Shown in pieces: positions 32,148-39,771 of a stretch of DNA of 64,000 nucleotides. The notes beneath the pieces are model-generated. The model was not told where the DNA came from. It saw nothing but the letters and a program-made list of their open reading frames with translations, and did no database searches. Made by a program: the position numbers and the translations under genes. The DNA comes from Bacteroidota bacterium (GTDB lineage Bacteria > Bacteroidota > Bacteroidia > Cytophagales > Cyclobacteriaceae). The stretch spans positions 347,765 through 411,764 of the forward strand of contig JAFDYT010000006.1 in the NCBI GenBank assembly GCA_018266055.1, written 5' to 3'. Positions within the stretch are counted from its first letter, which is position 1. Each line of letters opens with the position of its first letter.

Positions 32148-32169
32148 CCCCGAGCTTGCATGCCCGGGG
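32148..32169 (-). terminator. Terminator ahead of the minus-strand array (attenuator?)
   Basis: CCCCG-a-GC / GC-c-CGGGG stem, loop TTGCAT, followed on the minus strand by TTTTTTG, immediately before the first tRNA-like unit. As it lies between the promoter and the array, it must be read through for the array to be made. Confidence 0.7.
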
Positions 32170-32196
32170 CTTCCTTTAGTAACTATAGTTATTTTG

Positions 32197-32295
32197 TTAA
32201 CTCTTACTTGTGTATTGTCCGGGCAAAAACAATCCTCCAAAGGCATAGCGTATGCCATTATAAAAGGGGAGTACTATGTGCTTGCTCGTTTTCAT
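32197..32295 (-). CDS. Possible 32-residue leader peptide of the minus array
   Basis: MKTSKHIVLPFYNGIRYAFG at the start, ending YTSKS, TAA at 32197. It starts 12 bp after the promoter-like box at 32308 and ends 28 bp before the terminator. GGCATA-CGC-TATGCC inside it forms a hairpin. It could equally be chance. Confidence 0.3.
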   Translation of the reverse strand: MKTSKHIVLPFYNGIRYAFGGLFLPGQYTSKS

Positions 32296-32307
32296 TTTTT
32301 TGTTGCA

Positions 32308-32340
32308 CAAAAGTAAGCCAACGCGGTGCGCCGCTGCAAA
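32308..32340 (-). promoter_or_regulatory. Promoter-like boxes for the minus-strand array
   Basis: On the minus strand TACTTTTG matches the Bacteroidetes -7 consensus TAnnTTTG, and TTTG lies 21 bp upstream (-33). The operator repeat at 32368 lies a further 28 bp upstream. Confidence 0.5.
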
Positions 32341-32367
32341 AAACACGAGATAAATAATTTCAGTTTA

Positions 32368-32398
32368 TTTTTTCACTGCGCAAAAAGACTGCGCTGTA
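32368..32398. promoter_or_regulatory. Operator repeat, copy B (distal end of island)
   Basis: TTTTTTCACTGCGCAAAAAG then ACTGCGCTGTA; 29 of 31 positions equal copy A at 25721. The direct half-sites ACTGCGC occur twice, 13 bp apart. It is upstream of the promoter of the minus-strand tRNA array, so both arrays can share one regulator. Confidence 0.75.
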
Positions 32399-32399
32399 A

Positions 32400-32846
32400 T
32401 TAACGATGTGAATTATCTGGTGCTTTTTTTGAATTTACTTCAGTTGCATCGGGAATGATTCTTGGGACGATATGAAGACTGTCTGGAGGCGTTGGAATCC
32501 CCATCATAATATGTTCTTGAATTTCTACTTGGGATGATGGGTTTTGAAAAGAAGAAGAGGCGTTCTCCTCAGTACAACTTGTGGTTGAGATCGACGAAGT
32601 GGCGATTAGCGAGGCTGCTGCTAATTTTAGAAAAGCCTCACTTAATTGTGCGGATTTAAACCTTCCGCAGACGGGTTGCCCATTTTGCATCGCTTGTTCA
32701 AATTGAAACTGGTTTGCTGTGGTGAAATCCATGACAGCATGTTGGCAACTGCTGCAAAACCGGGTTCGGTCATCTATAGAAGAAAAGCTATGCCAATCTT
32801 CCTGGCAGCAGAAGGCAAGAGTAACGTTTTTAATGCTTGATTCCAT
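32400..32846 (-). CDS. Hypothetical protein with N-terminal Cys motifs
   Basis: 148 residues. The first 60 have paired Cys (LAFCCQEDWHSF, RFCSSCQHAVMDFTTANQ, QPVCGRFKSAQLSEAF), a zinc-ribbon-like pattern seen in many Bacteroidetes proteins. A hydrophobic helix (FLKLAAASLIATSSISTTSC) follows, then a Pro/Ser-rich tail, probably periplasmic. The function is unknown. It marks the boundary between the RNA island and the integrated element. Confidence 0.65.
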   Translation of the reverse strand: MESSIKNVTLAFCCQEDWHSFSSIDDRTRFCSSCQHAVMDFTTANQFQFEQAMQNGQPVCGRFKSAQLSEAFLKLAAASLIATSSISTTSCTEENASSSFQNPSSQVEIQEHIMMGIPTPPDSLHIVPRIIPDATEVNSKKAPDNSHR

Positions 32847-32937
32847 AGAACTAGGATTTTGACTTAAAATCCAGTTGTGCCGAAAAAGTCACAGCTCAGT
32901 GAGGAATCAATCTCTGTCGCTTTATTATTTCGCCTAA

Positions 32938-32964
32938 CAAAAAAAGCTCTAGAACAGAGCTTTT
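32938..32964 (-). terminator. Ancestral tRNA-Leu terminator, now at the left element end
   Basis: AAAAGCTCT-agaac-AGAGCTTTT, T-run on the minus strand. It lies beyond attL on the chromosome side, as expected for the original terminator of the tRNA-Leu unit before insertion. Confidence 0.7.
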
Positions 32965-32968
32965 GAAA

Positions 32969-32985
32969 AGTACCCGGGACGGGAG
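32969..32985. other. attL, 17-bp copy of the tRNA-Leu 3' end
   Basis: AGTACCCGGGACGGGAG equals 63790-63806 at the 3' end of tRNA-Leu(TAA). The integrase gene begins 137 bp inside. It marks the left end of a 30.8-kb integrated element. Confidence 0.88.
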
Positions 32986-33121
32986 ACGGGTAATTGACTA
33001 ACCCCTATTTATTGACCAGAATTGCCTTAAATATTGTGTTACGGTAAAAGATTAAGCGACCTGAATTCGCTGAAATTGGCTGAAGGTTAATAACCCGCAC
33101 ACAAAATTCGACACAGGGCAT

Positions 33122-34369
33122 ATGATCAGACTAAGATTCTACCTCCGGAAAGACCTAAAAACCAACGATGGCTTGCTTCACGTTTTCATGGACATTTCTT
33201 TTAACGGAACTCGAATACGAAAGCCGGTTCCCGGAGTTAAAGTAAAAACAAATCATTGGATTTCGGATTTACAAAGAGTCCGTAAGCCAGGAAAAAATGA
33301 AGGCTACAATTTTTGCGATGAATTCAATTTGAAATTGGATCAGTTACACGCCACTGTCACCGAGATAAAAAAATCAGTCCTCGTGAATGACAATAAATTG
33401 TCAGATCAGTTTATTCTCGACAGGTTAAGGAACCCCAATAAAATAAGGATTGATCGAAAAGACTTTTGGGCAATCTATCAGGAATACCTTGATCTGTCGG
33501 CAACCATGAAAGCTAGAAATACCATCAAGGGAATTACCACAGCCTTTAAATTCTTACAGAAATATTGCGCTGTGAAAAAAATCAAGGCAAATTTTGAAGA
33601 AATAAATCAGAGCTTTTTTGAGAAATTCAGAAAATATGCATTCGAAGAAAGGAGCCTCGGCGACAATTATTTCGCCAAAATCATTTCGTCTCTTAAAGCT
33701 TTTATGTCATGGGCTCATGAATTAAATTATCATTCGAACCTAGCGTATAAGAAATTCAGGGCAGCAGAAAGAGAGACTGAAGTCATTTACCTTACTATAG
33801 ATGAACTTTTCAAACTTTATAGATTTCCATTCGCGTCAAGAAAGCTCGCTCATGTAAGAGATTTCTACTGTTTTGGCTGTTTTACTGGCTTAAGATTCTC
33901 CGACCTGATTGGCCTCACTCGGGCCCATATCAAGGGCGACTATATAATCAAAACTATCCAGAAGACCCAAGAGCTCGATGCAAGAATTCCATTGAGTTTG
34001 CATGCAAAGGAAATACTAGCAAAATATCAAGATACGGCTTACGAAACCCTGCCTAAGATATCTCACCAAAAATTCAATGATTATATTAAGGAATGCTGCC
34101 GACTTGCCGGTATAGACTCACTTGTTAATAAAGTGCGATTTTCGGGAGGCAAGAGAACGGACGAGGCTTTCCCCAAATGGCAACTTATAACAAGTCATAC
34201 AGCCAGAAAAACATTTGTCACAAACTCCATTATCCTGGGAATGAAGGAAATGGTCATAAGAAATATTACAGGTCACAAAAAAGAAGAAAACTTTAAGCGC
34301 TATGTTAAAATTGCAGACAACGTCAAAAAACATGAAATCGAAAACACTTGGAATACCGCGGGAGTCTAG
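33122..34369 (+). CDS. int: Tyrosine site-specific integrase
   Basis: 415 residues, Bacteroidetes mobile-element type: an N-terminal arm-binding domain (MIRLRFYLRKDLKTNDGLLHVFMDISFNGTRIRK), a SAM-like core-binding domain (about 120-210) and a catalytic domain with the first Arg in CFTGLRFSDLIGL, HTARKTFVTNSIILG (HxxR), GHKKEENFKRYVKI with the late His and the nucleophilic Tyr. All catalytic residues are present. It recombines the att sites and lies directly beside attL, as usual for tRNA-targeting elements. Confidence 0.95.
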   Translation: MIRLRFYLRKDLKTNDGLLHVFMDISFNGTRIRKPVPGVKVKTNHWISDLQRVRKPGKNEGYNFCDEFNLKLDQLHATVTEIKKSVLVNDNKLSDQFILDRLRNPNKIRIDRKDFWAIYQEYLDLSATMKARNTIKGITTAFKFLQKYCAVKKIKANFEEINQSFFEKFRKYAFEERSLGDNYFAKIISSLKAFMSWAHELNYHSNLAYKKFRAAERETEVIYLTIDELFKLYRFPFASRKLAHVRDFYCFGCFTGLRFSDLIGLTRAHIKGDYIIKTIQKTQELDARIPLSLHAKEILAKYQDTAYETLPKISHQKFNDYIKECCRLAGIDSLVNKVRFSGGKRTDEAFPKWQLITSHTARKTFVTNSIILGMKEMVIRNITGHKKEENFKRYVKIADNVKKHEIENTWNTAGV

Positions 34370-35525
34370 CCGTCTAATTCAAAACGTAAGAAATGCACTG
34401 TTGTCCGAAGCAGCAAATCTCGAAAAATTCTACCGAACGGACTTAAGACCCCAGACGAAGCAAGCTCCAGAACTATCTTACACAGAAGCTATTGTTAAGG
34501 CAATGTTCGAGGAATACGCGGTATCGATTGATGACCCCATCGAAAACTATTTGAGAACCTTCAAACAAACTATATCAAAAGCCAAAACTTTACGCGAGAT
34601 AAGGCAATGTTTGGAAAAGGACTTGCCTTATAATTTTCTTCACGATACGGATAGTTACCGCACCGTTTCCACAAAGGTCAGAACATGGAATATCGAGATT
34701 GTTAACAGTTGCCTACTCTCCGAGTTTTCTAGCTGTTCTGAAGACATCTGGGACGAGATGTTTCGACTAAATACCTTTTGTACGTGGATACAATTTATTG
34801 CAGAATGCGAGGGGAAACTACACGCTCAAAAGGACAGAATATCTTTTCAATTAAGACTTTACCGATGGCTTAAGAAGAAAAAAGACTTTAATCCAAGTTT
34901 ATCTGTTGAGGATTCGCACATTCTTTGGTGGCACTATCATAGGATCTATGACAATAGATATAAGATTCGAATCGAAACGACGGAAGCGTTGCTTATCAAT
35001 CTTCTCAAAAATATTTGCGCCAGTTTCGTTGATACGCAAGGACATTTTAAGCTTAAAATCGATAACATCGAAAATTTCATTAAGAGCAATTTCATATGCA
35101 TAGACTCGAAATATTCAATTGGGTATTTTCCATACGCAATTGACTACAACAAAGCATCTGAGGTAATTCGATTCATTCGATTCCTTGACGAAAAAAATTT
35201 CTTTGACCCAATCTCAAAATCAAAACTAAATCTTGAGTCAATCGAGATTCAGCTATGGATTGAAACGGTATTCCTTGATGCACCAGGCTTTGGTCCATCT
35301 AATATTGAGACATTTTTTACCAGGAAGTCTTATCGCGGGAGAAACCTTAAACGATTTACCGACATAGAGAAAATTCTTCCACCTGAATTTCATGAGCAAA
35401 TACAGATTCAAGCCTCTCGGTTTCCAGATTTATACAAAAGAAGTAAAGAAAATGTTACGGTAGATACTGACGCTTATCGGATTAAACGTACTTGCATTCA
35501 TCCGAACAAAACAGAATGTATATGA
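34332..35525 (+). CDS. Hypothetical protein coupled to integrase, 397 residues
   Basis: The ATG at 34332 (MKSKTLGIPRESSRLIQNVRNALLSEAANLEKFYR) overlaps the integrase end by 38 bp; a further ATG lies ten codons upstream. Mainly helical, with SFQLRLYRWLKKKKDFNPSLSVEDSHILWWHYHRIYDNRY in the middle and LWIETVFLDAPGFGPSNIETFFTRKSYRGRNLKRF near the end. No known catalytic motif. Its position between integrase and HTH gene resembles RteC-type excision regulators of Bacteroides elements, but I cannot show homology. Confidence 0.6.
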   Translation: MKSKTLGIPRESSRLIQNVRNALLSEAANLEKFYRTDLRPQTKQAPELSYTEAIVKAMFEEYAVSIDDPIENYLRTFKQTISKAKTLREIRQCLEKDLPYNFLHDTDSYRTVSTKVRTWNIEIVNSCLLSEFSSCSEDIWDEMFRLNTFCTWIQFIAECEGKLHAQKDRISFQLRLYRWLKKKKDFNPSLSVEDSHILWWHYHRIYDNRYKIRIETTEALLINLLKNICASFVDTQGHFKLKIDNIENFIKSNFICIDSKYSIGYFPYAIDYNKASEVIRFIRFLDEKNFFDPISKSKLNLESIEIQLWIETVFLDAPGFGPSNIETFFTRKSYRGRNLKRFTDIEKILPPEFHEQIQIQASRFPDLYKRSKENVTVDTDAYRIKRTCIHPNKTECI

Positions 35526-35824
35526 CGAGCAACATCATTTTAACTTCAATGACTAAGAGCGAACTGGAGGAGATTATTACAAGTACCTTCAGAAAACTCG
35601 TTAGTTCAAATCCAGTGGTTGAAGGATCCCAAGACAAAATTATGAACCAAAAAGAAGCTGCTGAATTTCTTGGGGTCAGTCAATCAACTTTGATTACCTG
35701 GAAAAAGCGAGGCTTAGTGCCGTATGAGCAATTGCAAGGCAGTAGCAAAATTAGGTTCTATAAATCTCAACTTAAGCTTGTCCTATTGAAAAACAGTGAT
35801 TTGCTACAGCCTGCGAGAAAATAA
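35522..35824 (+). CDS. Excisionase-like helix-turn-helix protein
   Basis: 100 residues. The start at 35522 shares ATGA with the preceding stop; a longer start at 35492 is less likely. NQKEAAEFLGVSQSTLITWKKRGLVPYEQLQGSSKIRFYKSQLKLVLL is a MerR/excisionase-type winged helix (HTH_17). It probably directs the integrase to excise the element or controls its genes. A strong terminator overlaps its stop. Confidence 0.8.
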   Translation: MTSNIILTSMTKSELEEIITSTFRKLVSSNPVVEGSQDKIMNQKEAAEFLGVSQSTLITWKKRGLVPYEQLQGSSKIRFYKSQLKLVLLKNSDLLQPARK

Positions 35825-35852
35825 GAAACCACAGCGCCAACTGTGGTTTCTT
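35823..35852 (+). terminator. Terminator of the integrase operon
   Basis: Perfect 12-bp stem AAGAAACCACAG/CTGTGGTTTCTT with loop CGCCAA. The final TT continues into AAAATC, so the T-run is short. Confidence 0.75.
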
Positions 35853-36260
35853 AAAATCTTTGAATTACTTGAATTGAACTTCTAAGTGGTTCAAAGATAA
35901 GTGTTATAACTAAAACACCTTACCTATGAACAAAAATTTTCTTTCGTTTCATGAGAGAATTTATTCTCTCCCTATCGCTATTGGCCTTAATAGCTCTTGA
36001 AAAACCAAAACCATATTTAGGATAGTAGTAGCACGCGACTATTACGAATCCCATTATCAAAGTTGTTGAAAGCAGCAACTCAGAATTCTATTGCCTAATG
36101 GGCAATTTTTTTCTGACCCCATAAACGGTTCTCCGTTTGGGAACCATCTTTTTAAAAGAAGTTTTCAAGCGTTCTCCGTAGTAGGTTATCTAATTACGAA
36201 CATTAGTAAACGTTTACTTGAAAACGTTTTCAGGTAAACGTTAGGGCAAAAAAATTAAAC
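35853..36260. other. 408-bp non-coding region with palindromes and repeats
   Basis: AT-rich with no convincing gene. It holds a perfect palindrome GAGAGAAT-TT-ATTCTCTC (35953-35970) and the AAACGTT repeats listed separately. A 24-codon frame at 35926 (MNKNFLSFHERIYSLPIAIG...) is probably chance. The region may contain a replication or partition site. Confidence 0.5.
36206..36243 (+). repeat. Three AAACGTT iteron-like repeats, 14-bp phase
   Basis: AAACGTT at 36208, 36222 and 36236, exactly 14 bp apart. The first lies in palindrome GTAAACGTTTAC, the second in AAAACGTTTT. They end 17 bp before the gene at 36261, upstream of parA/parB. Possible iterons, parS-like sites or an operator. Confidence 0.65.
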
Positions 36261-36845
36261 ATGACTACATCAAAGGAAATACGGAACGAGCCTATCTGGG
36301 ACAAAGCACATAGCTCATATATCCGCATTATTTATTTGCAGAATGGATACACGTTAACAGGATACAGTAAGAAGGTTGGTCAGAATGAGCGACGAGACAA
36401 GTCTGATTTGCTTTCAAACTGGATCTTGCGAGACTTGACTAACGGTTATCTTGATAAGTCGACAACAAATCCGAAGATAACGCCTATCGATCGAATTGAA
36501 TATTATGCTAAGCGAGGTGACTCAGTGGAGCACATCCTGAACCTCTATTACGAGTTCCCGGAGTGGATAAGTACCAAGTGGCTCGAGAACAAAAAATTGG
36601 TCTCATTCATCAATCGTTTCTATTTCTTGCTGCGCAACGGAAAGGAACCAGCTTTAATCGCCAATGAATTGCAGGTGAGAACCAGAGCCCCGAAGCAAGA
36701 CCCTCTCGACTTTTCATTGAGGCGATTTTCAAATATGATCGACCTAAATGCATATGTTGTCAGGCTAAGGACCACCTCCGATCTTCCAACGGAAGCAGTT
36801 GACAATTTCTATAGAAACTACAAGGAAAAGCATTTCAAACTCTAA
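36261..36845 (+). CDS. Unknown protein at head of par operon, 194 residues
   Basis: Basic, helical. NEPIWDKAHSSYIRIIYLQNGYTLTGYSKKVGQNERRDKSDLLSNWI at the start, FINRFYFLLRNGKEPALIANELQVRTR in the middle. No recognised domain. It lies 9 bp before parA and just after the AAACGTT repeats, so a role as DNA-binding replication or partition protein is possible but unproved. Confidence 0.55.
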   Translation: MTTSKEIRNEPIWDKAHSSYIRIIYLQNGYTLTGYSKKVGQNERRDKSDLLSNWILRDLTNGYLDKSTTNPKITPIDRIEYYAKRGDSVEHILNLYYEFPEWISTKWLENKKLVSFINRFYFLLRNGKEPALIANELQVRTRAPKQDPLDFSLRRFSNMIDLNAYVVRLRTTSDLPTEAVDNFYRNYKEKHFKL

Positions 36846-36854
36846 TCATTACAA

Positions 36855-37592
36855 ATGAAAATCATCGCAGTATTAAATCATAAAGGAGGAACTTCAAAAA
36901 CGACTACCTCTTTGAATTTAGGTGCCGCCCTGGCAAAACTGGGGAATCGCATTCTACTCGTCGACTTGGATCCTCAAGCTAATCTTTCACAGTCTTTAGG
37001 GATTGAAGATGAAGAGAAGACCATATCCGAAGTGTTTGCGCAAAAAATCGATGTTATGCCAATAAAAAAAGTTCAAGAAAATCTTGACTTGGTGCCAGCA
37101 TCGCTCGACTTGTCGGCGATAGAGCCGGGAATGTATTCGAATATCAACAGTTATTTTTTACTCAAGGGGCACTTAGATCGAATTAGATCAAGCTACGAGT
37201 TTATCATCATCGATTGTCCGCCATCCTTGGGAATCTTTAGCCAAAATGCCTTGATCGCCGCGACGGATGTATTGATCACTGTTCAGGCTCAGTTCCTCGC
37301 ATTAAAGGGATTAGACACGGTGAACAATTTGATCACAACCGTGAGAGAGAAACTAAATGATAAAATCTCAGTGCTCGGGCTTTTGCTAACACAGACTAAT
37401 CACACTCGCATTAGCAAGGACATAAGTAATCTTTTACGAGATACCTTCAAGGAAAAAGTTTTCGCCACTTCAATTCGACAAAACGTCGCCATTTCTGAAG
37501 CGAGCGCCAACCGGAAGGACATTTTTACCTACAGCCCAGAGAGTTTTGGAGCTGTAGATTATATGAATTTGGCTAAAGAAATTCTCCAATGA
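36855..37592 (+). CDS. parA: ParA-family partition ATPase
   Basis: 245 residues. Deviant Walker A NHKGGTSKTTTSLNLGAALA at residues 8-27, LLVDLDPQANLSQSLGI (Walker A'), IIIDCPPSLGIFSQNAL (Walker B) and TQTNHTRIS. It is a Soj-like ATPase without an N-terminal HTH. It should position or segregate the element when circular. The ParB-like gene overlaps by 4 bp. Confidence 0.92.
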   Translation: MKIIAVLNHKGGTSKTTTSLNLGAALAKLGNRILLVDLDPQANLSQSLGIEDEEKTISEVFAQKIDVMPIKKVQENLDLVPASLDLSAIEPGMYSNINSYFLLKGHLDRIRSSYEFIIIDCPPSLGIFSQNALIAATDVLITVQAQFLALKGLDTVNNLITTVREKLNDKISVLGLLLTQTNHTRISKDISNLLRDTFKEKVFATSIRQNVAISEASANRKDIFTYSPESFGAVDYMNLAKEILQ

Positions 37593-38479
37593 GCAAAGAC
37601 TTTTCAAACTTGTTGAGTGGAGCACTTGCAAACAAGCAGGCTGACGAACTTTCGATCCGCGAACGAATTATCATTCGCGAAGATTTCAAGGATCTGATAC
37701 CGCAACTTAAATCTGAAGAACTAAATCAGCTAGAAGAAAACATTCTCCTTGAAGGTGTTCGCGACCCGTTAATTATTTGGCCAGTGAACGATGGCTTCGT
37801 CCTGGTTGACGGGCACAATCGATTTTCAATATGCCAGAAACACAAGCTCGATTTTCCATTTAGAAAGGTGGAATTCAAAAGCGATGATGATGCCAGAGAT
37901 TGGATGATAAAAAATCAGCTTGGCAGAAGGAATCTTACTCTTGAAGAGCAAAGCCATTTAAGAGGCCTTCGTTACAACGCAGAAAAATTACAGGGCAAAA
38001 GGTCTGATCTAACTTCTGGTCAAAATGACCAGAAGTTGAGCACAGAGACCACGGCCGAAGCGCTAGGCAAGGAGTATGGTGTAAGTCCAAAAACAATTGT
38101 CAGGGACGGAGAGTTTGCAAAAGGTATTGAGGTAATAGCAAAAAAGAATCCTGAGCTGAAAAAGCAAGTGTTGAAAGGGGAGACAAAGATTTCAAAAAGT
38201 GAGATTCAAAAATTGGCTAAGAACCCTGAAAAAATTGACGAGGTTATAAATAAGGGTTCCGAAAAAGTTATGACCGAACCTAAGCAAGTCAAACTATCTG
38301 CGCGAGAGGTTTCAGAAATCGCATTCGAATATATTATGAAAGAGACTCGTCCACCACAGTCTGTTTACTATCACTTAGGGAGAGATCATACTAACATTGA
38401 CACCTTAGAATTTTTTCAAGTTTGGAATGAAAGCATGAAGGCAGAAAGGGCAAGAGAAAATGAAAGTAGGAACCAGTGA
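37589..38479 (+). CDS. parB: ParB/Spo0J-like nuclease-fold partition protein
   Basis: 296 residues. An N-terminal ParB domain (LEENILLEGVRDPLIIWPVNDGFVLVDGHNRFSICQKHKL) and an HTH-type middle (AEALGKEYGVSPKTIVRDGEFAKG) are seen. The CTP-contacting GxxRxxA motif of canonical ParB reads differently here (DGHNRFSI), as in plasmid and element ParB-like proteins. The C-terminal 60 residues have unknown function. It is cotranslated with parA. Confidence 0.85.
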   Translation: MSKDFSNLLSGALANKQADELSIRERIIIREDFKDLIPQLKSEELNQLEENILLEGVRDPLIIWPVNDGFVLVDGHNRFSICQKHKLDFPFRKVEFKSDDDARDWMIKNQLGRRNLTLEEQSHLRGLRYNAEKLQGKRSDLTSGQNDQKLSTETTAEALGKEYGVSPKTIVRDGEFAKGIEVIAKKNPELKKQVLKGETKISKSEIQKLAKNPEKIDEVINKGSEKVMTEPKQVKLSAREVSEIAFEYIMKETRPPQSVYYHLGRDHTNIDTLEFFQVWNESMKAERARENESRNQ

Positions 38480-38545
38480 TAGAGGTATTCATTGATTTTT
38501 AACACCAATACGTTCAAAACCCAATAAAAACGAAATATATCATAG

Positions 38546-38567
38546 GGGTTATAGCCCACTATAACCC
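38546..38567 (+). other. Inverted repeat, candidate oriT near mobV
   Basis: GGGTTATAG-CCCA-CTATAACCC, perfect 9-bp arms, 54 bp before the relaxase gene, in a 140-bp gene-free gap. MobV relaxases nick beside such short inverted repeats just upstream of their own gene. Confidence 0.5.
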
Positions 38568-38620
38568 TTACAGGGTCGTGGGCCCTACGGGAGAAGGGAT
38601 GACTCTAAACTATTACCATT

Positions 38621-39739
38621 ATGGGAAAAACAACATCTATTAACATCAAGCCCGCTAAGATTAAAATCAGCGAAGCGCATAACGAAAGGAGAGTAAAACT
38701 TGATTATGTAATGCTAGGATTAAGTGCAAATAATGAAAGCTGGAAAACCGAGCTCATTGCTGACAGATTAAAAAAAGTACATGAGCTTTATTTTGAAAGA
38801 GTGGGGCAAAAGCTTCAGGAGAAAGCAACGCCGATTCGAGAAGGCGTTGTAGTCATTAAACCGGAAACATCATTGGAAGACCTTCGCACATTAGGTAGAA
38901 AATTCAAAGAAGAGTTCGGTGTTGAGTGTTTTCAATGCCACATTCACAGAGATGAAGGACACATCGTAACCAAGGAAGAAGTAAGAAAGGAAAAAGCATT
39001 GGGCAATGATACCTTGAAAGTCGGTCAGGTAATTTTGAATTACCACGCGCACCTGGTTTTTGATTGGCAAAACAAGACCACCGGCAGAAGCATAAAACTC
39101 AATAAGGGAGACATGCGACGAATGCAGACAATCACCGCCAGTGTGTTAGGCATGGAACGTGGGAAGGAAAACTCGAAAGCTGTCAGGCTTGAAGTAAATG
39201 AGTTCAAGGCCTTTCGTGAAAAACTTAACGAAGACGTCGCTGAAGAGCTTGACCGAACAGAAGAACTCAAGGCTAAAGCTCAGGAAGAACTAAGGTTAAT
39301 TGAGGAGCAAAAAAAAAATTCCTTGAACGAATTGAGAAGACTAGAAGCGAAGGCGAAAGAAGAGGCCGAGAACTTCGAGAAATACACAATGAACTTCAAG
39401 CTAACCTCGAAAAGATTAAAAGATTCCAGAATGGAGCTTAAGAAGCTGGAGCCAAAATTTGCATTACTGAGAAAACTTGAGATTCTGCCCTGGCAGGACT
39501 GTACTTTCAATAACGTTCGCTGGTGGCTTTCAAGCGAATGCAGCATCCACGATGTTCAAATAAAATCTGGTCAGGATGGCTCGATCTATTTTCAGCAGAA
39601 CGATAGTGTGGCTCGGGTAAAAGACATGCCGAAAGAAGTGCAGACAGTTATCAAAGAAAAACTTGCTGACGATAGAATTTTTCAAAAGCTGGTGGGGGTC
39701 AAAGGGAGAAAACATCGTCCGCAGAGCTTCCAACATTAA
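38621..39739 (+). CDS. MobV-family relaxase
   Basis: 372 residues. Motif I AHNERRVKLDYV (HNxR) at about 20-31. Metal-binding region CHIHRDEGHIV and NYHAHLVFDWQ at about 107-150 correspond to the HxDExxPHxH motif of MobV/Pre proteins. A long coiled coil follows (about 195-280), then a C-terminal domain. Such relaxases nick at oriT and lead the strand into a recipient, using a helper conjugation system. No type IV secretion genes are in the window, so the element is mobilisable rather than self-transmissible. Confidence 0.85.
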   Translation: MGKTTSINIKPAKIKISEAHNERRVKLDYVMLGLSANNESWKTELIADRLKKVHELYFERVGQKLQEKATPIREGVVVIKPETSLEDLRTLGRKFKEEFGVECFQCHIHRDEGHIVTKEEVRKEKALGNDTLKVGQVILNYHAHLVFDWQNKTTGRSIKLNKGDMRRMQTITASVLGMERGKENSKAVRLEVNEFKAFREKLNEDVAEELDRTEELKAKAQEELRLIEEQKKNSLNELRRLEAKAKEEAENFEKYTMNFKLTSKRLKDSRMELKKLEPKFALLRKLEILPWQDCTFNNVRWWLSSECSIHDVQIKSGQDGSIYFQQNDSVARVKDMPKEVQTVIKEKLADDRIFQKLVGVKGRKHRPQSFQH

Positions 39740-39771
39740 ATTAATGGCAGTATATTTCTAAAAAAAATAAC

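Noticed and set aside
31962-32357. 131-codon + strand open frame
   Set aside because: It runs antisense through two tRNA-like units and a terminator.
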